A stretch of 64,000 nucleotides of DNA from Johnsonella ignava ATCC 51276 (GTDB lineage Bacteria > Bacillota > Clostridia > Lachnospirales > Lachnospiraceae), in contig NZ_JH378831.1 in NCBI RefSeq assembly GCF_000235445.1, forward strand, positions 1 to 64,000, written 5' to 3'. Of the stretch, positions 34,694-43,866 are shown piece after piece. The notes below the pieces were generated by a model. It worked only from the letters and a program-made list of their open reading frames with translations. It was not told the DNA's origin and searched no databases. The position numbers and the translations under genes are program-made. Numbering within the stretch: position 1 is the first letter of the stretch; each line of letters starts with the position of its first letter.

Positions 34694-35194
34694 TTAATTT
34701 TTCTCCTGATATCCCATCTTTGTTAATTGTGTGTCTATTTTAGACATCTTCAAATCATCATTTTGTGAATATAAAAGAGTTCCCTGGGCTTCACCAAGCT
34801 TTTTTAAATCAACTTTACTAAAGTCAATTGATATATCTTCAACATAATGATCTTCACCATATTCCACTTTTAAGTCAACTCCGTCAAGTGCGGAAATTGT
34901 TTTTTCAAGAGGCTCCAATACCTTTTGTGCTTCTTCTTTGGTTTTAACATTGAGCTTACTATACATCATCTTTGTATTTCCGGTCTGGGCAAGCACATTA
35001 TCGTCATTATAGTCAAATTTAACCTCCAGTTCATTTTGACCATCACTGAATACATAAGTCTTTGTCCCTTGACCTTTAAAATCTTCAGCACTTTTGCTCT
35101 CTTCCTTATTCTCAGCTTTGCCCGCTCCTCCTGAACACGCTGATATGCTTAACACTGCCGCTCCTATTAATAATACACTAAAAATCTTTTTCAT
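34694..35194 (-). CDS. DUF1307-like lipoprotein (YehR family)
   Basis: 166 residues. A signal peptide with lipobox (LLIGAAVLSISAC) precedes a Lys/Glu-rich linker and then a compact domain (TKTYVFSDGQNELEVKFDYN through MSKIDTQLTKMGYQEKN). This resembles DUF1307/YehR lipoproteins of unknown function. It should be anchored on the outer face of the membrane. It sits with the repeat lipoprotein between rlmN and stp, in a block that usually lacks such genes. The ribosome site is AAAGGAG. Confidence 0.75.
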   Translation of the reverse strand: MKKIFSVLLIGAAVLSISACSGGAGKAENKEESKSAEDFKGQGTKTYVFSDGQNELEVKFDYNDDNVLAQTGNTKMMYSKLNVKTKEEAQKVLEPLEKTISALDGVDLKVEYGEDHYVEDISIDFSKVDLKKLGEAQGTLLYSQNDDLKMSKIDTQLTKMGYQEKN

Positions 35195-35217
35195 AACATA
35201 TCTCCTTTAGATTTTTT

Positions 35218-35240
35218 ATATACATCCACCATGTATATCC
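35218..35240. repeat. Small inverted repeat between rlmN and the DUF1307-like gene
   Basis: ATATACAT CCACC ATGTATAT is a perfect 8-bp inverted repeat. It is positioned between the rlmN stop and the lipoprotein start and could be an operator or weak terminator. Nothing further supports either. Confidence 0.35.
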
Positions 35241-35281
35241 TTGGTGATTCTAGCATAAATCGTATATTTATGTCAATATTT

Positions 35282-36316
35282 TTAAATGATTCCATCCTCA
35301 TAATGACGCCTGAGCTGTCCACACGCACCGTCTATATCTCTTCCCATTTCACGCCTTATAGTTGTATTTATTCCTGCTTTTAAAAGTAAATTCTTAAAAT
35401 CTTCAGCCTTTTTCTTGTCTGACTGCCTATACTGCCTTTCTTCTATAGGATTTACAGGTATAAGATTTACATGGGCTTTTTGATTTTTTATAAGCTTTAT
35501 AAGTTTATATGCCTCCTGTTTGCTGTCATTTACACCTGCAACAAGTGCATACTCAAATGAAACCCTCCTGCCGGTCTTTTTAAAATAATAACTGCATGCA
35601 TCAAGCACTTCATTTATGTCATAAATTTCAGCAACCGGCATAAGCCGTTTTCTTGTGATATTGTCAGGAGCATGAAGTGAAAGAGCTAGAGTAACCGAAA
35701 GCTTTTCATCTGCGAGTTTTTTTATCTGAGGTACTATACCGCAGGTTGATATGGTAATATTTCTCTGGCTTATATTTAAACCGTGAATATCACTTATCAT
35801 ATGTACAAAACTTACTATATTTTCATAATTATCCATAGGTTCCCCTACACCCATTATAACTATATTTGAAATTCTTTCACCCACACTCCTTCCTATAGAG
35901 TATACCTGTGCCAACATCTCTGCATTTGTAAGGTTTCTTACAAGTCCTCCAAGTGTTGATGCACAAAAAGTGCAGCCCATCCTGCAGCCTACCTGAGAGG
36001 AAATACACACGGAATTTCCATGTTTATATCTCATAAAAACACTTTCTATAATATTACCGTCATCAAGCTTAAAAAGATATTTTCTTGTACCGTCAATAGG
36101 CGACTCTTTAAACATTACCTCCTTAAGACCTGAAATATAATATTCCTTAGCCAGTTTCTTTTTAAGCTCTGAAGGTACATTATTCATCTCTTTAAAATCT
36201 GATATATGTTTAATATGTATCCATTCATATATCTGCTTTACACGGTAAGCAGGCTCCTTAAGGTTTTCAATCACATGGCTTATTTCTTTAAAATCGAGTT
36301 TTTTTAAATCTTCCAT
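35282..36316 (-). CDS. rlmN: 23S rRNA/tRNA (adenine-C2) methyltransferase RlmN
   Basis: 344 residues. The radical-SAM CxxxCxxC motif lies in SQVGCRMGCTFCAST at about residue 115. GxGEP is present in IVIMGVGEPMDNYENI. The C-terminal resolving cysteine lies in GRDIDGACGQLR. It methylates C2 of A2503 in 23S rRNA and A37 of some tRNAs. It lies 4 bp downstream of the rsmB stop in the conserved fmt-rsmB-rlmN arrangement. Confidence 0.97.
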   Translation of the reverse strand: MEDLKKLDFKEISHVIENLKEPAYRVKQIYEWIHIKHISDFKEMNNVPSELKKKLAKEYYISGLKEVMFKESPIDGTRKYLFKLDDGNIIESVFMRYKHGNSVCISSQVGCRMGCTFCASTLGGLVRNLTNAEMLAQVYSIGRSVGERISNIVIMGVGEPMDNYENIVSFVHMISDIHGLNISQRNITISTCGIVPQIKKLADEKLSVTLALSLHAPDNITRKRLMPVAEIYDINEVLDACSYYFKKTGRRVSFEYALVAGVNDSKQEAYKLIKLIKNQKAHVNLIPVNPIEERQYRQSDKKKAEDFKNLLLKAGINTTIRREMGRDIDGACGQLRRHYEDGII

Positions 36317-36320
36317 AATA

Positions 36321-37688
36321 CTATTTTATTATCTTCTCAAACACTGCAATAAAAAATCCGTCATGGCTATACTTTGTAGGTATAAGCTGTACACAGCCCT
36401 TTTTTGAGGTGTCTGAATTAAATCTTTTTTTAAATTCATTGAAATCAAAGCCTATATCAGCACATTTTTCTAAATCAACCATTTTAAAATCATGATTATT
36501 TTTAAGAAAATATTCCACATTTTCTTCATTTTCAGCACTGTTTAAAGTACATGTACTGTATATAAGCCTACCCCCGTCTTTTACATACAAGGCTGCTTTG
36601 TCAAGTATACTTCTTTGAAGACCGGCAAGATTTTCACATTTTTCGGGAGTCATATTATATTTTATATCAGGTTTTCTTCCAATTACGCCAAGCCCTGAAC
36701 ATGGCAGATCCGCAATAACCACATCGGCAATTTTCTCAAGTTCCTTATTAAAGCAGGAAGCATCATTTATAGAACAGTATATATTTTTAAATCCTGATCT
36801 TTCAGCATTTTCCTCAAGTCTTCTAAGTTTATTTTCACTCAGATCAAAAGCCAGCACCTTTCCGCTTCCATTAAGTATATCTGCTGCATGGATCGTTTTT
36901 CCGCCGGGAGCCGCACAAAGATCAACAACTGTATCACCCTGCTTTATTCCTGCCATCTTTGTTACAATAAATGAACCCAAGTCCTGTATATATGCTTCTT
37001 TTCCTGACAATACTCCAAGTCCTGCCAGATTATCGAAACCGGATATATATATAAGTTCATCAAAAAAATCCGAGTATGATACTTCAATGCCAGAATCTTT
37101 AAGTTTTTCAACCACTTCTCCTGTACAGGTATTTGAAATATTTATCCTTATGCTTAAAGGGCTTTTTGCTAAAAAAGCTTCACATATAGCCAGAGTATCA
37201 GTATGATTAAATCTTTTTTCAAGTAAATCCATAATCCATTCAGGCATTGAGTATTTTATCCTGTCATCCGGAAACTCTATAGCAGATATATTTGATGCGG
37301 TTTTTCTCAAAACTGCATTTACATAGCCTTTAAGCCCGTAAAATCCATGTTTTTTTGTAAGTTTTACCGCTTCATTGCATACGGCGGCAGCATGTATTTT
37401 ATCCATATACATAATCTGATATATGCTTATTCTTAGTATATTCTTTATATACGGTCTGATTTTTAAGGGCTTCACATTACTGTAAAGCCCTATTATATAA
37501 TCAATACATATAAGATTCTCATATGTTCCCTTGACAAGCCTTGATATAAAGGCTCTTTCAGCCTTTGATATATATGCATATTTTTTCATTGCCATGTCAA
37601 GAAGCTCATTTATATTTTTATTTCCGGATCCGGCGATACTTATAATTTCTACCGCTATCTCTCTTTCATTTATATGTTTATCAGCCAC
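36321..37688 (-). CDS. rsmB: 16S rRNA (cytosine-C5-967) methyltransferase RsmB
   Basis: 455 residues. An N-terminal NusB-like RNA-binding domain (INEREIAVEIISIAG through about residue 140) is fused to a Rossmann methyltransferase. SAM-binding residues are in VVDLCAAPGGKTIHAADIL. Catalytic cysteines are in ADLPCSGLGVIGRKPDIKY and YSTCTLNSAENEENV. It starts with GTG at 37688, supported by AAGGAGC, and overlaps the metallopeptidase stop by 8 bases, indicating translational coupling. Confidence 0.96.
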   Translation of the reverse strand: MADKHINEREIAVEIISIAGSGNKNINELLDMAMKKYAYISKAERAFISRLVKGTYENLICIDYIIGLYSNVKPLKIRPYIKNILRISIYQIMYMDKIHAAAVCNEAVKLTKKHGFYGLKGYVNAVLRKTASNISAIEFPDDRIKYSMPEWIMDLLEKRFNHTDTLAICEAFLAKSPLSIRINISNTCTGEVVEKLKDSGIEVSYSDFFDELIYISGFDNLAGLGVLSGKEAYIQDLGSFIVTKMAGIKQGDTVVDLCAAPGGKTIHAADILNGSGKVLAFDLSENKLRRLEENAERSGFKNIYCSINDASCFNKELEKIADVVIADLPCSGLGVIGRKPDIKYNMTPEKCENLAGLQRSILDKAALYVKDGGRLIYSTCTLNSAENEENVEYFLKNNHDFKMVDLEKCADIGFDFNEFKKRFNSDTSKKGCVQLIPTKYSHDGFFIAVFEKIIK

Positions 37689-38421
37689 GCCTGCTCCTTG
37701 AAAGAAGCATCAGCCTTAAAAGCTGAAGTGCATTTGCAACAGCAACTGCCACATATGTAAGTGCAGCGGCATCAAGAACTTTCTTCGCTCCCTTTATTTC
37801 ATTATCCTGTATGATTCCTCCTGATTTAAGTTGTTTAAGTGCCCTTGCCGAAGCATCATACTCAACCGGAAGTGTAATTATCTGAAACAGTACTACAATT
37901 AAAAACATAAAAATTCCAAGCTGTATAAAGAAAGTACCTGCCTTACTAAGTAAAAATCCTATAACTATAAGCGGCCATGATAAAGCTCCACTTATACTTG
38001 CAAGCGGTACTACCGCCGTACGCAAAGTAAGCGGAAGATATTCGCTGTTATGCTGTATAGCATGTCCACATTCATGTGCTGCCACACTTATTGCCGCTAT
38101 TGAAGTTGAGTAGTATATGCCTTCACTTAGATTAACCGTCTTTGAAACAGGATTGTAATTGTCTGTAAGTTCTCCATTTATAGGCAATACCTGAACATCA
38201 TATATACCATTATTTCTAAGTATGGCAAGTGCGGCATCAACTCCTCTAATTCCGGACATACTCGGTACCTTTAAATATTTTGAATATATAAATCTGAGAC
38301 TCGCATTTGCAAGCATCGAAAGCACTATTCCTATAATAACCAACATGTATGTAGGATCATACAAATAATATAGTAAATTAAGCATTTTTCGTATAAGTAT
38401 ATTTATAAAAAATATACTCAA
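37681..38421 (-). CDS. Zinc metallopeptidase, DUF2324/YugP-type membrane protease
   Basis: Up to 246 residues. The zinc motif is HECGHAIQHN in VAAHECGHAIQ at about residue 115. The N-terminus and C-terminal half carry several TM segments. YugP-like proteases often sit next to rsmB in Firmicutes, as here. Two starts are possible: TTG at 38421 with AAAGGAG very close, or ATG at 38385 (MLNLLYYLYDPTYM), which matches the family N-terminus but lacks a ribosome site. Substrate unknown. Confidence 0.88.
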   Translation of the reverse strand: MSIFFINILIRKMLNLLYYLYDPTYMLVIIGIVLSMLANASLRFIYSKYLKVPSMSGIRGVDAALAILRNNGIYDVQVLPINGELTDNYNPVSKTVNLSEGIYYSTSIAAISVAAHECGHAIQHNSEYLPLTLRTAVVPLASISGALSWPLIVIGFLLSKAGTFFIQLGIFMFLIVVLFQIITLPVEYDASARALKQLKSGGIIQDNEIKGAKKVLDAAALTYVAVAVANALQLLRLMLLSRSRRG

Positions 38422-38510
38422 TTCTCCTTTCTCTTTTGCTCATAGTTAAATTATTAAATAATAACTTAATCATCACTTTCTTTATAGACTCTGTCTGGAT
38501 ACGCAAAAAA

Positions 38511-39461
38511 TCACGGGCTTTCAAACAGCATTTTCTTAATTGTATAGCCACGCAGGAATGAAGCCGTGTCCATACGTTTTTTACCCTCAAGCTGAAGACT
38601 GAGTATTTCAAGAAAACCATCTGAGCATACCGTATAAAGTCTTTCTCCTATACATATCAAACTGCCATGCTGAAGCTCATTAAAACCGTTCAAACTGTTA
38701 AACTCGCTGTCGCATATATCTGCCGACCATATTTTCAATGTTTTTTTATCAAGCCATGTATAGGCACTCGGCCATGGATTAAGCCCTCTTATAAGCCTTT
38801 CTATATATGCCGCAGGTTGAGAAAAGTCTATAATCCCGTTTTGCTTTTTTATCATTTTTGCATATGAACTGCCCGATTCTTCCTGCTTTACCGGCTTTAA
38901 ACTTCCACTTCTTAAATCATTTAAAGTATCAATTATAGCCTCTGCTCCTAAACATGCCAGTCTTTCAAAAAGTCTTCCGGCAGTTTCTTTCTTATCTATA
39001 ACAACTTCATATTTTTTTAAAATATCTCCTGTATCAAGCCCCTCATTCATAAGCATTGTGGTAATACCGGTTTTTTCAATTCCGTCAATTATTGCCCATT
39101 GTATAGGAGCGGGACCCCTATATGCCGGAAGTAGTGAAGCATGTATGTTTATACAGCCATAAGGCGGTATATCCAATATCCTTTTAGGAAGCAGCCTTCC
39201 ATAAGCGGCAACTATAAAAACATCCGCATTTAAGGATTTCAGCTTATCAAATATCTCATCACCTTTTAAATCTTCAGGCTGCAGCACCTCTATAGAATGT
39301 TTTAATGCTTCCTCTTTTACCGGAGTAAAAGTAAGTTCATGACCTCTGCCCCTCGGTTTATCTTCTCCTGTAACAACCGCTGCCACTTCATAGCCGTCTC
39401 TTATCACTGCTTTAAGCGCTTCAAGTGCAAAATCAGGTGTTCCCATAAATACTACTTTCAT
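38511..39461 (-). CDS. fmt: Methionyl-tRNA formyltransferase
   Basis: 316 residues from the chosen start. The catalytic core includes VFMGTPDFALEALKAV, the N-H-D constellation in CINIHASLLPAYRGPAPIQW and TTMLMNEGLDTGDIL, followed by the C-terminal RNA-binding domain (IERLIRGLNPWPSAYTWL). It formylates initiator Met-tRNA. Start ATG at 39461 is preferred over the in-frame GTG at 39470, because AGGTG then lies 7 bases upstream. It is followed by the YugP-type gene and preceded by def, a classic pairing. Confidence 0.96.
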   Translation of the reverse strand: MKVVFMGTPDFALEALKAVIRDGYEVAAVVTGEDKPRGRGHELTFTPVKEEALKHSIEVLQPEDLKGDEIFDKLKSLNADVFIVAAYGRLLPKRILDIPPYGCINIHASLLPAYRGPAPIQWAIIDGIEKTGITTMLMNEGLDTGDILKKYEVVIDKKETAGRLFERLACLGAEAIIDTLNDLRSGSLKPVKQEESGSSYAKMIKKQNGIIDFSQPAAYIERLIRGLNPWPSAYTWLDKKTLKIWSADICDSEFNSLNGFNELQHGSLICIGERLYTVCSDGFLEILSLQLEGKKRMDTASFLRGYTIKKMLFESP

Positions 39462-39492
39462 TATTTTCACCTATTTTATTTTTAATTAAAAA

Positions 39493-40017
39493 TTAGACAT
39501 CAACATCAGCTTCTTCATCTTCAACATCAGATACATTTTCATCCTCATCAAGCAAATCTTCAGTATTTTTCAGTTCACCTTCAACAAGGTCTACATAAAG
39601 TTTGCCGTCAAGATGATCACATTCATGGCATATCGCCCTTGCAAAAAGCTCCTTTGCCTCCAGTGTAAATTTTTCCATTTTTTCATTATATGCCTCAACC
39701 TCCACATAATCAGGTCTTGTAACTATACCCGTCTTCCCGGGTATACTAAGGCAGCCCTCATATCCTGTCTGTTCTCCACTTTTTTTAATAATCACAGGAT
39801 TAATAAATACTACCGGACTGTCCGGTTCAGTTTCAACTATCATTATTCTTTTAAGTACACCTACCTGAGGTGCTGCCAGACCTACTCCTCCCGCCTCTCT
39901 CATAGTTTCCATCATATCTTTTATAAGCTCCTGAGTTCTTTTTGTAACTTCCTTTACATTTTTACAGGGTTTTAAAAGTATTTCATCACCCCATTTCCTT
40001 ATTTCCCTTATAGCCAT
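39493..40017 (-). CDS. def: Peptide deformylase
   Basis: 174 residues. The three deformylase motifs are GGVGLAAPQVG, YEGCLSIPG (metal Cys) and ICHECDHLDG (HExxH-type with two metal His). It removes the formyl group from nascent proteins, the partner reaction to fmt next door. An acidic C-terminal tail (LLDEDENVSDVEDEEADVD) extends beyond the catalytic domain and is not part of the core family. Confidence 0.97.
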   Translation of the reverse strand: MAIREIRKWGDEILLKPCKNVKEVTKRTQELIKDMMETMREAGGVGLAAPQVGVLKRIMIVETEPDSPVVFINPVIIKKSGEQTGYEGCLSIPGKTGIVTRPDYVEVEAYNEKMEKFTLEAKELFARAICHECDHLDGKLYVDLVEGELKNTEDLLDEDENVSDVEDEEADVDV

Positions 40018-40080
40018 ATTTAAACCTCTTTTTTTATCTTTATATATCCTTATGCCGACAAAGCGGATTATTTTAATATA

Positions 40081-42417
40081 TTATTCAAAATCATATAGGA
40101 TACCCACATTGACGGCATAGGTATGTTTATCTGCATAGACCTGAAGCTGTTGTTTTAGTCTTAACAAGATATCATAGTCTATATGTTTAATATACACCAA
40201 TTTTCTGTAAAAATCGTGAACTTTATAAATTCTTGCAGGTGCAGGACCTATAATATAAGCGCCGTATTTTAAAGCTTCTTTTTTTGCACATTCCGCATAA
40301 TATTTAGAAAATTCATCAACATATTTTTCATTTCTTGATGAAAATTGTATACTTAATATATGAATCATAGGCGGATAAGCCGTTATTTTCCTAAAGGCGG
40401 TTTCCTCTTTGTAAAATCTCTCAAAGTCCTGTTCGGCGGCACACATCACCGCATAGTGTTCAGGTCTGTAAGTCTGTATAACCACATCTGCCGCCTGACC
40501 GGCACGTCCTGCCCGCCCTGCCGCCTGTGTAAGGAGCTGAAAAGTCTTTTCAGCTGAATTATAGCCTCCTACATAGAGCGAAGTATCCGCTGCCATAATA
40601 CCTACAAGGCTTACATTTGAAAAATCATGCCCTTTCACTATCATCTGAGTGCCTATAAGTATATCAGCCTTATGCTCTGAAAAATCCTTTATTATAGATA
40701 CTGCACCATGTTTTTTTGAAGCGGTGTCTGTATCAAGTCTAAGTACACAGGCTTGTGGAAACATTTTTTTTGTTATAGTTTCAAGCTGCTGTGTACCTAT
40801 ACCGAAACCTGCAATATATCCCGAACCGCAAGCCGGGCATTTATCAGGCACTGCAAGTGAATATCCGCAGTAATGACATCTTAATCTGCCATCTTTATGA
40901 AGAGTAAGACTTACATCACAGTGTTTACATTTTATAGCTTCACCGCAAGAACGGCATGACACAAAATTTGAGTATCCTCTGCGATTCATAAAAAGCATTA
41001 CCTGCTCATCCATGGAAAGCTTTTCTTCAATCATATATTTAAGCTTTTTACTGAATATGCTCTTATTACCTGCCTTAAGTTCTTCTCTTAAATCTACTAT
41101 ATGAGTTTTTGAAAGTGAAGCACCCGGCACAGCTTTTTGTGTAAGCTTAAGACATTTTATTTTGTTTTCAAGCACTTTTTTATAAGTCTCAACTGACGGT
41201 GTGGCACTTGCAAGCACAAGGGCTGCATTATGGATTTTTGCAAGCTTTGCTGCCACCTCTCTTGCATCATACCTCGGGACGGTTTCATTTTTATATGCGC
41301 AGTCATGCTCCTCATCTATAATTATAAGACCTATATTATCAAACGGTGCAAACAAAGCTGAACGAGGACCTATTATAATATCCGCCTGTTTTTTTTCTGC
41401 AAGCATAAACTGACCATATCTTTGAGAAGCTGACATTGACGAATTCATAATAGCAATTCTTTTACCAAATACATTTACAAATCTTCTTACAGTCTGATAT
41501 GTAAGACTTATTTCAGGAATTAAAACTATTGCCTGTCTTTTTTTTGATAAAACGGTCTTTATCATTTCTATATAAACTTCAGTTTTTCCGCTGCCTGTGA
41601 TTCCATATAGAAGATATTCCGGTAAAAAGTCATTTTTTATAAAATCATTATTAAAAACCTCAACAGCCGCTTTTTGTTGTATATTAAGCTCATGTATTAT
41701 TTTAGAACCGTCAGATTCACCCTCTTCAAAGCCGTATAGAGTTTTATTTAAAGACAGGCTCCTTTCTTCTTCTAATATATAAATCAGACCTTCAACCTCC
41801 ATACGTATCAATGTATATAAATTTATCTTTAAATGATTTCTTATAAACCCGCCTTCAAGCCCATTTTCATTTTCTGCAAGCGCCTTAATCAGCCTGATCC
41901 ATGCAGTCTTTTTTTTTGATTCAAGCTCTTTTACACAGTCTTTAATATTATCCTTGTCTATTTTCAAAAATACTTTTCTAAAAGTCTTTGCCTTTATTTT
42001 ATTTTTTACCGGAAGCACGGTCATAAGTGCCTTATACATTGTAGTTCCGTAATGTTCCTTCATCCAACAGGCAAGTGATATAAGTTTTGTTCTCGCAGAC
42101 AGCTCATCTGCGGCAACTGAGTCTATGTACTTAATCCTGTTTTTATCTATATCAAGTTCAGCCTCACTTATAAAATCAATAACATATGCACTGCGAAGTG
42201 ATTTCATACCTCCAAATACTACCTTTACAGGACAGCCCACATAAATTTTATCTATTAATTCGTCAGGTATGGCATATGTAAAAACTTTATCAATTGCGTG
42301 GCTTGTAATATCTACAACCAGTTGGACATACTTATATTCTACCGGCTCAGCATCTGTTTCACCTGTGCCTAAACAACCTGTATAAATTTTATAATTATCC
42401 TCATTATTTAAATCCAT
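40081..42417 (-). CDS. priA: Primosomal replication protein N' (PriA helicase)
   Basis: 778 residues. An N-terminal DNA-binding domain (VQLVVDITSHAIDKVFTYAI) precedes a DEAH-type helicase core with GITGSGKTEVYI near residue 277 and IIIDEEHDCAYK. A cysteine-rich zinc-binding insert follows (CRSCGEAIKCKHCDVSLTLH and CHYCGY). Motif VI reads QAAGRAGRAGQAADV. PriA reloads the replisome at stalled forks. The first 20 or so residues are acidic and not conserved, so a later start is possible. It is flanked by def and murF in one operon. Confidence 0.96.
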   Translation of the reverse strand: MDLNNEDNYKIYTGCLGTGETDAEPVEYKYVQLVVDITSHAIDKVFTYAIPDELIDKIYVGCPVKVVFGGMKSLRSAYVIDFISEAELDIDKNRIKYIDSVAADELSARTKLISLACWMKEHYGTTMYKALMTVLPVKNKIKAKTFRKVFLKIDKDNIKDCVKELESKKKTAWIRLIKALAENENGLEGGFIRNHLKINLYTLIRMEVEGLIYILEEERSLSLNKTLYGFEEGESDGSKIIHELNIQQKAAVEVFNNDFIKNDFLPEYLLYGITGSGKTEVYIEMIKTVLSKKRQAIVLIPEISLTYQTVRRFVNVFGKRIAIMNSSMSASQRYGQFMLAEKKQADIIIGPRSALFAPFDNIGLIIIDEEHDCAYKNETVPRYDAREVAAKLAKIHNAALVLASATPSVETYKKVLENKIKCLKLTQKAVPGASLSKTHIVDLREELKAGNKSIFSKKLKYMIEEKLSMDEQVMLFMNRRGYSNFVSCRSCGEAIKCKHCDVSLTLHKDGRLRCHYCGYSLAVPDKCPACGSGYIAGFGIGTQQLETITKKMFPQACVLRLDTDTASKKHGAVSIIKDFSEHKADILIGTQMIVKGHDFSNVSLVGIMAADTSLYVGGYNSAEKTFQLLTQAAGRAGRAGQAADVVIQTYRPEHYAVMCAAEQDFERFYKEETAFRKITAYPPMIHILSIQFSSRNEKYVDEFSKYYAECAKKEALKYGAYIIGPAPARIYKVHDFYRKLVYIKHIDYDILLRLKQQLQVYADKHTYAVNVGILYDFE

Positions 42418-42434
42418 ATAAACACCATACAGTA

Positions 42435-43844
42435 TCAGGCATTTTCAAGCAGCCTGAAAAGTGCCATACTGTTTGAACCTTTAAACAATACCGCATCCTT
42501 ATTTTTTAAGGTATTTTCAACACCTTTTTTAAGGCTTTCAAAATCATAAAATGTCTCTCCTCCTATATCCGGTTTTAAAGATTCCGCTTCATCAAATATA
42601 TAAAATGCAAGCTCACCATATGTAAGTATTGTATCTGCAATATTATTTTCAACTAAATAGCGTCCTATATCCCTATGCATTTTTTCGGCATCTTCTCCAA
42701 GCTCCTTCATATCGGCAAGAACTGCAACTTTCTTGCCGCTGCATTCAATATCTTTAAGTATATCAAGTGCCGCCTTCATAGATTCCGGGCTTGCATTATA
42801 GGTATCATCTATTATAGTAATTCCGCTTCTGCAATATATCTGCTGCCTATGCTTAAATCCTGTAAATTCACTTATCTTTGAAGCGGCAGACCTCAAATCA
42901 ATACCGTAATGTGCTGCCGCAGCCAGACAGACAACCGCATTTGATACCTGATGTCTGCCATAAACATTTAAAGAAACCTCTACGGTTTCATCACCTATAT
43001 GTGCCTTAAAATGTGCAAGTCCTGACCTTATAACTACCTCATCGGCATAATATCCGCATTTTTTTCTTCCTGAATAATATTCCTTTTTAATTCCCTTATA
43101 CACATCTGATTTTTTTAATATATCACTATCGGCATTTAAAAATATAACACTCCCCTCTGCCATACCTACCATTATCTTAAATTTTTCATCCCTTATTCCC
43201 TCTTTTGATTTGAGAGCAAGTATATGTGTATTTCCTATATTTGTTATAATAGCACTGTCAGGCATTACAAGAGAAGCAATTTTTTCCATCTCACCCGGCT
43301 CACTTATGCCAAGTTCAATTACGCCTATATCATAGCTTTCATCTATTTCAAGCAAAGTAAGCGGCACACCTATCTGACTGTTATGGTTTGCAGGTGTCTT
43401 AAAAACTTTTTTTGCGGATGAAAGTGCATACCAGAGCATCTCCTTAGTAGTAGTTTTTCCTACACTGCCTGTAATTCCTATAAGAGTCAGCTTTAAATTT
43501 TTTCTGTGTGCTTTTGCTATATCTTGAAGCGCTTTTACAGTATTTTCAACATATATATAATTCATACCCTTTATAAGCCTGATGTCTTTTCGCTGTGTAA
43601 GAGTAAGTCTGCATCCTCTCTCATATACATCATTTATAAAATCATGTGCATCATTTCTTGCACCTACTATAGGTATAAATAAGCTGTTTATACCTGCATT
43701 TTTTGAATTAATACAAAAATCATTTATTTTAATGCTTTTTAGTTTATTTTTTTCAGTATTATTAATTTCAGACCCGTCGGCATAATCTGTAAGCAGTGTT
43801 CCATTGCAGGCATTTATAATAAAATCCACACTAAAATCTTTCAT
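42435..43844 (-). CDS. murF: UDP-MurNAc-tripeptide--D-Ala-D-Ala ligase
   Basis: 469 residues. ATP-binding GITGSVGKTTTKEML at about residue 125, Mur ligase central-domain signature TPANHNSQIGVPLTLLEI, and C-terminal IIDDTYNASPESMKAALDIL are characteristic of MurF. It adds D-Ala-D-Ala to the UDP-MurNAc-tripeptide. It lies 22 bp after murE and 17 bp before priA, giving a wall-synthesis plus replication-restart operon separate from the main dcw cluster. Confidence 0.96.
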   Translation of the reverse strand: MKDFSVDFIINACNGTLLTDYADGSEINNTEKNKLKSIKINDFCINSKNAGINSLFIPIVGARNDAHDFINDVYERGCRLTLTQRKDIRLIKGMNYIYVENTVKALQDIAKAHRKNLKLTLIGITGSVGKTTTKEMLWYALSSAKKVFKTPANHNSQIGVPLTLLEIDESYDIGVIELGISEPGEMEKIASLVMPDSAIITNIGNTHILALKSKEGIRDEKFKIMVGMAEGSVIFLNADSDILKKSDVYKGIKKEYYSGRKKCGYYADEVVIRSGLAHFKAHIGDETVEVSLNVYGRHQVSNAVVCLAAAAHYGIDLRSAASKISEFTGFKHRQQIYCRSGITIIDDTYNASPESMKAALDILKDIECSGKKVAVLADMKELGEDAEKMHRDIGRYLVENNIADTILTYGELAFYIFDEAESLKPDIGGETFYDFESLKKGVENTLKNKDAVLFKGSNSMALFRLLENA

Positions 43845-43866
43845 TATATCAGTTTTTCCAACCCTT

